This document shows positions 11,483 through 21,214 of a DNA stretch of 56,036 bases, in pieces. A program made the position numbers and the translations under genes. Positions within the stretch are counted from its first letter, which is position 1; every line of letters begins with the position of its first letter. The notes beneath the pieces were generated by a model. It ran no database searches and was not told the origin of the DNA. It saw only the letters and a program-made list of their open reading frames with translations. This stretch comes from Zygnema cylindricum (lineage: Eukaryota; Streptophyta; Zygnematophyceae; Zygnematales; Zygnemataceae). The stretch lies in contig JBBHKE010001713.1 of assembly GCA_037447655.1 (NCBI GenBank), positions 1 to 56,036 of the forward strand. Direction: 5' to 3'.

Positions 11483-12289
11483 CAGAGGTCGCAAAAGTCA
11501 AAAAATTTCATACTCGAAACCGACCGATTTTTTTTTTTCAAAATCTGAGTAACCGACGCCCGACCGAGTTTTGTCACGCTCCAAAATTGTTAACCGTTAA
11601 CCGACCGTCGTTTAGGAAAAAAAAAATTAACCGAATCTTGATTTTTCGCGACTAACCGTGCCCGCCCGTAACCGAAAAAGTACAAAATTAATCAATGTAC
11701 GACAGAATAAGCCAATAATTACAATTTGTCGCGTTCCCTAAGATTTGCGAAATGAGTAGTGTACTACTGTGTTAGATTTGCGACGCTTTGTCGCGTTTCC
11801 TAAGATTTGCGAAATGAGTAGCGTACTACCGTGTCAGATTTGCGATGCTTTGTCGCGTTCCCTTTGATTTGCGAAATAAATAGCTTACTACAGTACCGTG
11901 TCAGATTTGCGACGCTAATCATGATGTCACGTACTTCCACGATGCCAAAAAGTACAAAGTACATGAATGTTGGATTATCTTTTTGTAAGATTCGCGAAAT
12001 TAATAGTGTTAGTACCGTGTCAGATTTTCGACGCTAATCATGATGCCACGTACTTCCACAATACCAAAAGTACAAAGAACAATAATGTTGGAAAAAAAAA
12101 GTACAAATTTTTCTTTTTTTTTGGTTTTTTGTTTGACCGACCGTAACTGACCGTTTTTTTTTTCTATGGTGAGTCAACCGACCGTAACCGCCCGACCCCC
12201 AAAATTTGGCAACCGAATCCGTTCCGGATCCGACGCGGGCGGTCGGTTAACGGTCGGTCACGGTTTCGGTTGACCGTTTGCGACCTCTG
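11483..12289. mobile_element. Non-autonomous hAT element, 807 bp
   Basis: The ends are CAGAGGTCGCAAA and its exact inverse TTTGCGACCTCTG. They are flanked by a perfect 8-bp target duplication, the hallmark of hAT insertion, and the terminal CAGAG also fits. Subterminal regions on both sides are full of ACCGACCG / CGGTCGGT words, likely transposase-binding repeats. The inside holds 62-bp tandem repeats and no transposase frame, so movement would need an enzyme supplied elsewhere. It interrupts a VISQ block of the ISG12-like pseudogene exactly at a Pro-Tyr-Gly codon run. Confidence 0.9.
11728..11913. repeat. 62-bp tandem repeat inside the hAT element
   Basis: GTCGCGTT(C/T)CCT units start at 11728, 11790 and 11852, each followed by GATTTGCGAAAT and a TACTAC word. 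The pattern continues in a longer form (about 110 bp, with GCTAATCATGATG) to about 12075. Confidence 0.85.
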
Positions 12290-12297
12290 CCGTACGG
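12290..12297 (+). repeat. hAT target-site duplication, right copy
   Basis: CCGTACGG, identical to 11475-11482. Confidence 0.9.
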
Positions 12298-12346
12298 CGC
12301 AAAAGTCACGCAAAAGTCACGCAAAGTCACGCAAAAGTCACGCAGG
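12298..12346 (+). repeat. Short CAAAAGTCACG tandem repeat
   Basis: About four 10-11 bp units of GCAAAAGTCAC next to the hAT insertion point. They expand the Ala-Lys-Val-Thr-Gln part of a VISQ block. Confidence 0.85.
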
Positions 12347-12491
12347 TAAATTTTTCCAAACGCTTCGTAATCATCTCCCAGTTACGCTCCGCCGTTGAAG
12401 CGTGTATAGGCGATTTCGCCGCCGCCGGGCGAACTCGACAAGAGTTCCTGTCGTGGGAAAATTGGGTTTGATTGGCTGTGCGATCTTAGCA

Positions 12492-12744
12492 CCAGTCGCA
12501 GGTGGAGCAGCAATTAATGGTTTAGGGTTTGGAGCAGGTGGCAGCGGGTGGTGGCATCACAGCGGGTTCTCCAGCCGCCGGATTCATGGCATCATACGGT
12601 CAGTCGCAGGTGCAGCAGCAATTAATGGTTTAGGGTTTGGAGCAGGTTGCATCACAGCGGGTGGTGGCATCATAGCGGGTTCTCCAGCCGCCGGATTCAT
12701 GGCATCATACGGTTCCAGCCGCTGGATTCATGGCATCATACGGT
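12492..12744 (+). repeat. Tandem duplication in the ISG12-like domain
   Basis: A unit of about 110 bases from CAGTCGCAGGTG to GGCATCATACGGT is repeated (12492-12600, 12601-12713). A third partial copy of its last 31 bases follows (12714-12744). Confidence 0.85.
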
Positions 12745-12817
12745 GGAACTGTACCTGCAGGAAGCAGGTAGCATATGTTCATTTCTGCAATCGGCAGGAG
12801 CTGTTGGATTGCTTTAA

Positions 12818-13500
12818 GCGTCATAGGAATGTGACGAAGGATGAAGGTAAAGAAGTGTTTAGCTGAAGAAGCATCTGATGAAATGAAGCTTCACGTTAAA
12901 GAAGTATCACACGTAGAGGAGATGATGATTTGAATGTAAGGTTTACATTTACGTTTGTGTATGCTGTAGTGGTGGTAAACAAAATTTCTTGGTTATGTAA
13001 GGAAGAGACTTTGTAATTTTGTATATTTGTTCTTGGTGTATCAGTGTATAAATAACATGTAGGTTGATCTTCAAGTTGAGAGATAAAAAAAAAAAAACAT
13101 GTAGGTTGATTTTCAAGTTGTAGAGAAAAAAAAAAAAAAAAAAAAAAAAAAATGTAGGTCAAAATTTGTTATGCTTCATGTTGGCTTTACTGAGATGCAG
13201 TATGAACATTGCTACATATTTCTATCGATGTTATATGGTATTTGTTTTATTCTCGGATGTGCGATGTGTTAATGAATGTGTATTTCTCTCTCGAGTTTAG
13301 TTGATTGTCTTGATGTGTTATTATGACAGGTTGAATATCTTGAATTGACAACACATGTCTATCTTGGATTGAGATGATATAGTTTGTACAAATATAATTA
13401 TGACTCACTATCATTCCAAAATGTTTATGTCAATAGTATAAGGAATTAATAATTTGTTTGGATTTCGTTTTCTTAGTATGTGTGCTGTGTAGGAAGTGGA
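12818..13500. other. 3' flank of the pseudogene with duplicated A-tract units
   Basis: No gene. At 13057-13151 a 30-base unit (AACATGTAGGTTGAT.TTCAAGTTG) occurs twice, each followed by an A run (13 and about 28 A). This looks like a duplicated polyadenylated 3' end or simple slippage. Confidence 0.5.
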
Positions 13501-15760
13501 TTCTTTTCTGCAATGACTTTAATTCGCCTTTAGTAGGCAACAAGTGATATTGAAGATGATGAACACAACGGCATTGTTTAATAATTTGGGTCGTCTCGAC
13601 AATTATTCTTGACGTTCAAAATTTAGTGATTTTGACATTCAATTGTGAATTTCTTACATCCAAGTGTAGGTATTGATCAGATTCTTACAACCAAAGTAAA
13701 GGAATTCATGAAATTTTAACATTCATATTCATGTACATGATTTTGACATTCACATGAGATTTTGACGATGAAATTTATAGATGATATTTTGCCTTTTTTG
13801 GTTCATCGTTCAAATTTACAGATGGAGTATTGACAGCAAAAGATATTGATAAAATTCAGTCAGATTTGAAATTTATTTGTAAAATGCTGACATTGACATT
13901 GGAAACTAATATAATCAGGAATTGTTAATTTTGACATTTGATAATGAAAGATGAGATATTCATGTTGCAAACTTATCGATATAATGAGAAAAAATTGGTC
14001 AATCGGCTTCTCATGTTCAGCGTTGTAAATGAAATTCTGACATCAAACTCGGTGATGAAATTCTGACATTGAATTGATAATCCAAGATCTGACTTTCAAA
14101 TTTATTGAGAAGTGGGAAGCTTCTGACATTCAACTTGAGATAGTGTATAAATTTATTAGAACTCTATAGCAATTCATATTGGCTGATAGAATTTGCATTC
14201 AGTTTAGTGATCTCTAACTGTCATTGAAATACGATGATTACATATGTCGATAAAATTCGGAAACTTCAGAAAAGATTCTGACTTTTCAGTTATTGATCAA
14301 ATTCTGAAGTTCCAATTCGTCAATAGGTTATGACACTGAAATGGTTGATAGGTTCTGCCATTCAAATTTATTACTTTTCACATTACAATGGTAAGGAGAT
14401 TTTGATATTTTAAGTGGTGGAGGATTTATGAATTTCAAATTATTGAAAATGATGGGATCAGATTGATCCATGTAAATCCGACAGTTCAAACTGGTCGATG
14501 AGATTCTCGCACGACTATCTTGATAAAGTACTTTTGGAGGAATGTCTGACATTTGTTATCTAATTATGAGATTTAAATTTGTTGATAACGTTCTGACATT
14601 GAAGTATCGATAAACACATCAAATGTTACGGGGTTTGATATCGTATGATGTGTTTTGGCATTGAGTTTTAGCACATTTAACATTAGTTTGGTAGGGAAAG
14701 ATACCGCGGTTATGATTTTTTTTATCAACATTTCTAACATGAAATGCTTAAAATTGAATTCTAACTGTGAGATCTTGACATAGGATTGAATTCGTAATAT
14801 TGGTAGTATCCTCAATCAGAAATTCATAGTGGAATATATACTGACGAGATTTGGAGTCGGTCCAAAGTTTTACAGATCCATCTGTGTTCACAAAGTGTGT
14901 TTGTTTCTCAAGATGTCCACTCGGCGAATCATATGCGTGACAAATTGTCACATCGCCTACACTTTTGTACCGTTATGGCCCATGCTGACGTGTCCGGAGT
15001 ATCCAAATTCCAACTTTATGTACTTCCAAAGCACTGTCCACATTTAAAATTAGAGTACTTCCAGGAAATTGTTCCTTAAAGCTGAAGGGCATAAACCGTG
15101 AAGGATGAAAAGTGCTTTACCTTTGTGTGTCAATATGAGACTCTATTGAGGAAGGAAGATGGTAAACCATCTGAGAACACGGGAACAAAATAAAAAAAAG
15201 GGCGAAAACAATAATGAAAAAACGAATGTCAGTCTTAGCAAACAGGAAGGAAAGGCAAACTGTTGCTTCTCAGTCAGTAGAATTGGTCGTACAGAGAGGA
15301 AGAGAGTAAGAGAAAAATAGTTTTGCAGTTAGTCGCAGAGATAAAACAGTTACTATTGCTTCAATTGTTTAGTTGTTCTTATCAACAGAGTCATTGTGTG
15401 ATTAACTTTACTAGACACAATTCAGTGTAGACATTGATATTGATATGTTATCGAGGACTCGCTCAGCTGTCAACCATTCGACAAAAGTTAGAACCTCCCA
15501 CACCATTTATGAAATAGATCCATATACCTTTCCATTTACGGTTTTTAAGGTGAAGTTTTTAAAAATTAAATTGCACATTGTACGCATCGAATTGGATTTT
15601 AAAAATACAAATTTAACTGTTAGAATTGTTAACTGGAGAGACACCAACAGCTTATGAAAACAACTGATTCTGGAAAAAATCTGCAGCTGTTATAGGTTTT
15701 AGTCTCTATTCACCTCTTAGAAATACAAGTCCTTTGCCACTTTTTCTTTAGTACACTCAT
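13501..15760 (+). repeat. sHSP downstream repeat, copy 1 (no sHSP gene attached)
   Basis: 13501-14830 is a degenerate minisatellite of roughly 30-base periodicity around ATTCTGACATTCAAAT and GGTCGATGAGATTC. 14830-15120 (GAGATTTGGAGTCGGTCC, GCGTGACAAATTGTCACAT, GGATGAAAAGTGC) is the inverse of 27285-27620 and 21480-21680. 15640-15860 is the inverse of 26650-26830. No sHSP gene remains to its left, so this is a truncated unit. Confidence 0.7.
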
Positions 15761-15870
15761 ATTTGAATATACATTACATTCATATTGAAAGAACGCTCAT
15801 TTTGCAACCAACAAATAACAAGACTCCCCAACTTATGAGAACTCACCCAGCTGCTTTCTATGCAGTACAG

Positions 15871-16087
15871 TACACCGTGTATCGCTATTAGTTTTAATGT
15901 TTTTTTTCCCACTTTAAACATCTTTCCTTCGTACACACTTGTCGGATTATGGATCTGACGGTTGCGATTGAAATCCAAGATTCCCACCTCCCCGATCGGC
16001 TACCTCCATGTAAAAATCGGACAAGTGTGTACGCAGAAAAAATGTTTCAAGTGGCGAAAAATTTAACTAATAGCGATAAAGGGTGTA
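15871..16087. mobile_element. Complete type I TIR element, 217 bp
   Basis: Starts TACACCGTGTATCGCTATTA and ends CTAATAGCGATAAAGGGTGT plus A. The inside is also palindromic: CCGTACACACTTGTCGGAT-like arms face AATCGGACAAGTGTGTACG. A TA at each edge could be a TA target duplication. Confidence 0.8.
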
Positions 16088-16390
16088 CATTACATAGATA
16101 GCTCAACGGGGAACGGCTCAAAATAACAAAATTTTGGCGCCCTGTAACGAACTGAACTATATAAAAGACGGTGGTCACATGTCTCACGTTGTTAACAGTC
16201 GCTGTTACAACGTTCTTGACAGCTGTAGCTCACAGAACTTGCCTCAACGTAACCGTTGTGACAAAATCGTCTCAATTGGCCTATGTTAAGGAAAGCATAA
16301 CTATATGATGTCGTCATCATAGAGTCGTCAGAACATACTGGTAACAATCACGAATTCCGACAGAATCATCGTAGCAATATCGTCCTGCAA

Positions 16391-16605
16391 AGTACACATC
16401 AAGACGCTAATAGCGTCGATGCTTTTTTAGCCACGTAAGACATCCTTTCTCCGTACACAATTGATTTTCGGACCCGACGGTTTAAATTGTAACACAAGGT
16501 TCTAACCTTCCGATTGGCGGTCTCCAATCGAAAATCGGACGTGTGCCCGGATAGAGATATTTTTAGTGGAGAAAAAAAACATTAGCACAGCATACACGGT
16601 CTACC
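16391..16605. mobile_element. Degraded type I TIR element
   Basis: Internal arms CTCCGTACACAATTGAT and ATCGGACGTGTGCCCGG with the CCGATTGGCGGTCTCCAATC core match the other type I copies. The terminal repeats are eroded. Confidence 0.6.
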
Positions 16606-16636
16606 GCCCAACTGGAAAAAACTACAGTAATTTGCA

Positions 16637-17203
16637 GACCGTTAAGGACGCTCCACGTAGACTGCTAAAGCGTGTGATAGTTAACTGCAGGAGATTTTGC
16701 CACATGTCAGGGACTATTGCATACGTCAAGAACGAAGTTTAGTCAAGCAATCGAAATAACGCGGGTTGGAAATGTGAACTGGATGCCGCACGTACGGAAA
16801 GAATCCACAATTGCGATATTTCTTAAGAATTCATCCATCGAACGGCACAGAACGTTTCTTGCATGGTACGTCGCGATCCACCAATGAGGCGACGAGAAAA
16901 TCCAGCGATTCCGCGACGCGTTATCTTCAGAACCACACAAACTCTCGTCTCCTATTCGACTATAAAGCCACATTCCTAAATTCGTTATCTCCAACTTCGG
17001 CCTTCCATTCTCCTCCTCTCCCTCTCAGGAATTCCAGACCGTCCCTTCCAGAGATATTCTCGTACGCGTCATTTTGAACTCTCCCTCCCCCTTATCCTCC
17101 ATCCGAATCTTCCCCTCTCCCTCCTCCCCCCTCACCTCTACTCGTCACTTCGATTTCTTTCACTTTTGTTTCCACCGATATCACCCCGATTTTCTCCACA
17201 ACC
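16637..17203 (+). promoter_or_regulatory. Promoter and 5' leader of sHSP gene 1
   Basis: Conserved in inverse at 25513-26110 and 31013-31630. A TATA box CGACTATAAAG at 16958-16968 (TATAAAG from 16961) lies about 240 bases before the ATG. GAA/TTC words occur upstream (GAACGTTTCTTG at about 16852, TTTCTTAAGAATTC at about 16819), but I find no perfect heat-shock element. The leader is CT-rich. Confidence 0.6.
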
Positions 17204-18250
17204 ATGGAAACCCTCTCTCTCTCTCCTCCCCACGCTCTCCCCCACAGGCGACACGGAAAGCCTCCCCGCCGCTTCCACCAACGTGTACGGAATGGTACGG
17301 AAAACGGTGGACACGTGTACGGACATGTACGGAAACATGGCCATGGTCGACATGGCCGCGGAGGGCACCGCATGAGGCGTGAGAATGGGGAGGGAGAGGG
17401 TTTCCTTTCCGACGGAGGCCAAAGGGGGGGGGGAGAGAGGAGAGGAGGAAGAGGGCGTGACGGGTGTCACGGATGTGACAAGCGTCACGGAGGCCGCCAC
17501 GGAGGCTGGGGTCGAGGGCGCTCTCGCGTTCTCCAAGTTCCCGAGGAGACTGCCGGACAGAAGGAATTTTTGACGACCGTCAACGAAGCAGTCGGCGAAA
17601 AGGAGTCTCTAGCGGCCGTCAAAGTGGCCAACGATGCGACTACACCGGCTTCCGCTGGAGAGACCGGCTGCCGTCACGGATGTCGCAGAGGTCACGGCCG
17701 TCACGGACGTCACGGATTTCGCGGCGGAAAAGACAAACATTTCTTCGGACGTGACGGAGGTCACGGGAAACACAAATTCGGCAAGGAGCACAAGCGTGAC
17801 AAGAGTCACAAACGTGACAAACGTAACGCTCCGCTCGACGTCATCATGTCGGCGGACGCTTACACGCTTCAGATGGACGCGCCGGGTGTGGCAATTGGTG
17901 ACGTCAGCGTGACGAGTGAGGACGTCGTACTGAACATCCGTACTGAGCGGGAGTCGCCGCGCGAGGACGAAGCGGAAGGCGAACGCGTATTGGTTCGCGA
18001 GCGAGTGTACGGAAGTCGCGTACGGCAGGTGGCGCTGCCGAAGGATGCCGTACTGGAGGCTGCCACGACGGAAGTCACGGAAGGCGTTTTGACTGTGACT
18101 GTACCGAGACGCCCGCAGGATGCGGAAGGTGGAAACCGTACGGATGAGGGGGTCCAGATTGAAGCGGGAATTAGTACTGAGATGCCACGTGGCGTATCTG
18201 TAGTGGATACTGAAATGGCGGACGAGGGGGGAGATGCGGAGGCAGTTTAG
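17204..18250 (+). CDS. sHSP (alpha-crystallin domain) with His/Gly-rich N-terminus, copy 1
   Basis: Single-exon gene, 348 residues, about twice the usual 150-200 of a plant class I/II sHSP. An alpha-crystallin domain lies at about 208-303: PLDVIMSADAYTLQMDAPGV opens it, VYGSRVRQVALPKDAV matches the strand before the loop, and GVLTVTVP (294-301) is the family signature. sHSPs are ATP-independent holdase chaperones; that role is inferred. Residues 15-205 are an unusual segment rich in His, Gly, Arg and Lys (HGHGRHGRGG, HGRHGRHGFRGGKDKHFF, HKRDKSHKRDKR), which could bind metal or nucleic acid. The tail is acidic and has a VQIEAGI stretch where the I-x-I motif is expected. The 344-residue paralog at 29978 keeps the same frame, with length differences in multiples of three, supporting this reading. 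The ATG at 17204 is conserved in all three copies. No organelle transit peptide is obvious. Confidence 0.88.
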   Translation: METLSLSPPHALPHRRHGKPPRRFHQRVRNGTENGGHVYGHVRKHGHGRHGRGGHRMRRENGEGEGFLSDGGQRGGGERRGGRGRDGCHGCDKRHGGRHGGWGRGRSRVLQVPEETAGQKEFLTTVNEAVGEKESLAAVKVANDATTPASAGETGCRHGCRRGHGRHGRHGFRGGKDKHFFGRDGGHGKHKFGKEHKRDKSHKRDKRNAPLDVIMSADAYTLQMDAPGVAIGDVSVTSEDVVLNIRTERESPREDEAEGERVLVRERVYGSRVRQVALPKDAVLEAATTEVTEGVLTVTVPRRPQDAEGGNRTDEGVQIEAGISTEMPRGVSVVDTEMADEGGDAEAV

Positions 18251-18282
18251 AGATTAGCTTATTAGTGTGGATCAAAGGAGAA

Positions 18283-20854
18283 TCTTGAGGGGTTGAAAGG
18301 ATAGAGTTGGTCCGATAGAGTACTTTTATTTTTTGTACCTTTTTTTTGTAACTCTTTTTGTTACACCTTTGCCTTTCATTTAGGTTTTTGCAGGGTTTAG
18401 GGTTTACCCTTTTTTTTATTAGGAGATGGATAGTGGAGATTTAAAGTGCAGGGCTCTCTTTGGAGGGTTGTAGCTTTGTTAAGGTTTTTCCTGACCTGAG
18501 ATTGGCTGTAAATAAAGGGGAAATTGGAAGGAAAAAAAAGGAAAAAGAAACAAGAAATAGAAAAGGAAAAGGTTGGGAGGAAAGGAAAACATCTCGCAGT
18601 AAGGATATAATATTTAGATTGGTCTTTCATTTGTTGGGATAGACACTCAGATTTTGTACAGCTCAATAGGAAATGACACGTGTACATCCCATTGACTTCT
18701 ATTTTTGCTACTAATATTAAAATTATGCACTATTTACGACTATTTTGTGCCTCTTTCATAAATGCATCAATTTTTTTGTGTTCATTTGTCGATCCATTAG
18801 TCCTCGATTTATTTTTTCAATGTTATTACTTCAATTCATATGCATTGTATTTAAGTTATTTTGTATTATTTTTCATCAGATTTATTATTGTGTTGATTTT
18901 ACAGTGGAGTGTTTATTTCATGAAGTCACGACATTTGTGACAAAACATGTGCACTTTTTCTACTTCGTTCTCGAGGGTAAAACTTGTTACCTTTAACATA
19001 GTTAATTTCAAGATCATTAAGTTTTCTCGAGGATACGTCTTGCGATCTCTTTAGAAACAGCAACTAAACCCTCGGCAACTTCTTCTAGTAATTTTTTTAA
19101 GCACAATCTTCAACATGAGGATAAATTCATCAAATTCTTGCGATGTTATTTTCATGAATGCATTTCTAATATCACTTTAGACAAATTAATGGCTATATAG
19201 TGAGAGTGATTTTTGAAATTTTGGACAGTTTTCATACCATTTCAATTTTTTTTTCCCAATTCAAAGACGTTCTTTTTCATTTTATTCTGCTTCCGCCCAA
19301 CCATTGGAGGTTTTGAAGCAGCTCGGGCGAATCTGAGAATAAGTCATTAATATTATATTATTTTTCTTGTTCTATTTTTGGTTGGCTTTATCAAAAAAGT
19401 GCAATATCTGGTATTTTTTGCTTGTATCTTGATGATTTGGGGCCATAAGATCAAAAAAGACGGCAAAATACCTACAATTTTTGCCATAGATTTTTTGAAA
19501 ATTGTCAGCCAATCACTTCGAATGCAATTAATCCGTACCTAATTTTCCTTTTTAGGGAGTATGATTTCACTTACAGTTCCTGGTTGTAAAATTCACCATA
19601 TTTTCAAACCTTTTTTTTATTTTGTCAATGGTCCAAGTAGTCAAATCATATTTGCATGATATTCATTTTCTCTTCATTGTATGCTCATTTTTTACTGTAG
19701 TGACATTAATTATTTTTCTGGAAGTGTTTTTCAAGAGGGAGAAGGTAATGAAACGGTAAACTGAAACTTTATCAGTAAAACTGAAAATTTGAAAAGGTGA
19801 TATTTTTATGTTTTGAGGCTTGTCATACTGCTTCAAAGGACGGTTATTCGAGGCGTATCGAAGTTTACTCTTGTGTTTTTCTGCCCCCAGACCCTTTTTT
19901 TTGCCAACATGCTCGTTGCTGATGCTAAATATTTCATTTTTCATATTTGTTACCGTTTTTTTTTTTTGGCATTCACTGCGTGAGGTTCCACTGACCGTTT
20001 CAACGGTACATGTGATCCTTGTATTAAACACCGGGTGTATACGCTGAAAGGTCGTTGAATTGTAGTAGTATCTTTTGATTTAAACATGTTTAAGATAGTT
20101 TCGCTTAGGGAAATGCAATTAATCCATTTTTCACATTTTTACATATGAACAACACCCTGTGAGTCAAATCAAAGGAAAGTGATCAAATATTTAGTCAATA
20201 TTGAAGTGTTTAATCAGAGTAATCAAGTGTAAACTCATCCTATAGTGTCCACAACCGCCAAGGGGGCTGCCGATAGTTTAAACATATATGATTGTTGGAC
20301 ACACACACGCACGCACACACACACACACACACATACACACGCACACGCACACGCACACACACACACGCACACACACGCGCACCGTTTTCTACATATTTAT
20401 ACATAGCTTGATTGTTTTGGGTACCTCAATAATGATTGAAACTTATTGTGAAGATGATTTATTTTATGTTAGCATTTGTAGTTTCCAAGGGTTTGCAGTT
20501 TTTGAATATGATTTTATATGGACTTACAACTACATTTTTACATTTGAAGGAAGCCACTGAGTGTAAAAAAGTGTCTGATTTTCCTTTTTCTTTTTCTGTC
20601 GATTTTGGATTTCACAATTCAGATTGGTCCAAGGGAATCCAACTATTAGAACTGGTCGATGAGATTCGGACATTGAAAGCCTTAATGAAGATACTTTTTA
20701 ATGATTATCTGAAATTTGTTATTATAATGATGAGATTTTGACATTGAAATTGGTAGTTGTGATTATGACATTAAACTTTTGAGGTGAAATATCTATGAAT
20801 GAGCAAGCAAACTCAATCACATCTATTTTTTTGATGAATTTATTTGTAACATTT
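18283..20854 (+). repeat. sHSP downstream repeat, copy 2
   Basis: Inverse of 21215-24480 and 26850-29960. Shared words include GTTAAGGTTTTTCCTGA at about 18480, CAGATTTTGTACAGCTCA at about 18648, TTTTGAGGCTTGTCATACTG at 19812 and GGTCGATGAGATTC at 20655. The first bases after the stop are the gene's own 3' UTR. No protein can be supported in it. Confidence 0.75.
20299..20382. repeat. CA/CG dinucleotide microsatellite
   Basis: About 84 bases of ACACACGC-type repeat. It is unique to this copy of the downstream repeat. Confidence 0.95.
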
Positions 20855-20864
20855 NNNNNNNNNN
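20855..20864. other. Assembly gap (10 N)
   Basis: Ten N, the only gap in the window. It sits between the + sHSP unit and the first - unit, at the centre of the inverted arrangement. Confidence 1.
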
Positions 20865-20961
20865 CGTAACTAACTGACAATCCTAACAATTGAACTGTCT
20901 GTAGTTGTGGAATAATTGTGCTGACGTAGACCTCTCGTTGCGTCGATGTGGCGGTTAGCAA

Positions 20962-21182
20962 TAACCGCCAATCGTTATTAGCGTGTAAGTTTTTTTAGCG
21001 TATACGAATAATTAGCGTGGTTTACGCTAATTGGGAATTTGGAAATTTTCGAAGAAATCGTCTATTCTAATTAGGAATTAGGGTTTTTTTTTAAATAGTG
21101 TGGATAATTCTATTTGAGAATAAAAACAAAAAAAAGCGGGACGGAATTAGCGTACACAACGCTAATAACGATTGGCGGTGTA
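20962..21182. mobile_element. Complete type II TIR element, 221 bp
   Basis: Starts TAACCGCCAATCGTTATTAG and ends CTAATAACGATTGGCGGTG plus TA, with perfect inner arms. The interior has GGGACGGAATTAGCG and an AAATAGTGTGG word as in the copies at 26443 and 32524. Confidence 0.85.
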
Positions 21183-21214
21183 GCTGCGTTGCTCTCCAGA
21201 TGCAGTCGTGTTAA

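Larger units (their letters stand above)
11012..12817 (+). pseudogene. Decayed VISQ-repeat / ISG12 (IFI6-IFI27)-like gene split by a hAT element
   Basis: The ATG at 11012 starts MGNSGSNPFISKVKSIIKKA. At least three related blocks follow, with the pattern GD-xx-A-xx-TQ-xx-F then V-I-S-Q-[VL]-[RK]-S-xx-EA (about 11140-11250, 11410-11475, 12300-12440). Downstream is a Gly/Ala-rich hydrophobic domain (AILAPVAGGAAINGLGFGAG, ITAGSPAAGFMASYGG) ending GSICSFLQSAGAVGLL and a TAA at 12815. That order and ending fit the ISG12/Ifi-6-16 membrane-protein family (PF06140). Damage: a 13-bp tandem duplication at 11257-11282 shifts the frame; a hAT element sits at 11483-12289; a 110-bp tandem duplication lies in the ISG12 part; further small insertions put the C-terminus in another frame. 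Removing one 13-bp copy and the hAT restores continuous homologous reading, so these are breaks, not introns. The ISG12 part is recognised by pattern only. I infer that the gene is no longer functional. Confidence 0.6.

Noticed and set aside
16811-16870. Canonical heat-shock element upstream of the sHSP genes
   Set aside because: GAA and TTC words are present but the two-base spacing of nGAAnnTTCnnGAAn is not met, and the words are not equally conserved in all three promoters.
17166-17375. Alternative frame in the sHSP N-terminal region (VRKTVDTCTDMYGNMAMVD)
   Set aside because: Similar in both copies only because the DNA is nearly identical there. It ends long before the alpha-crystallin domain and has no support as a separate peptide.
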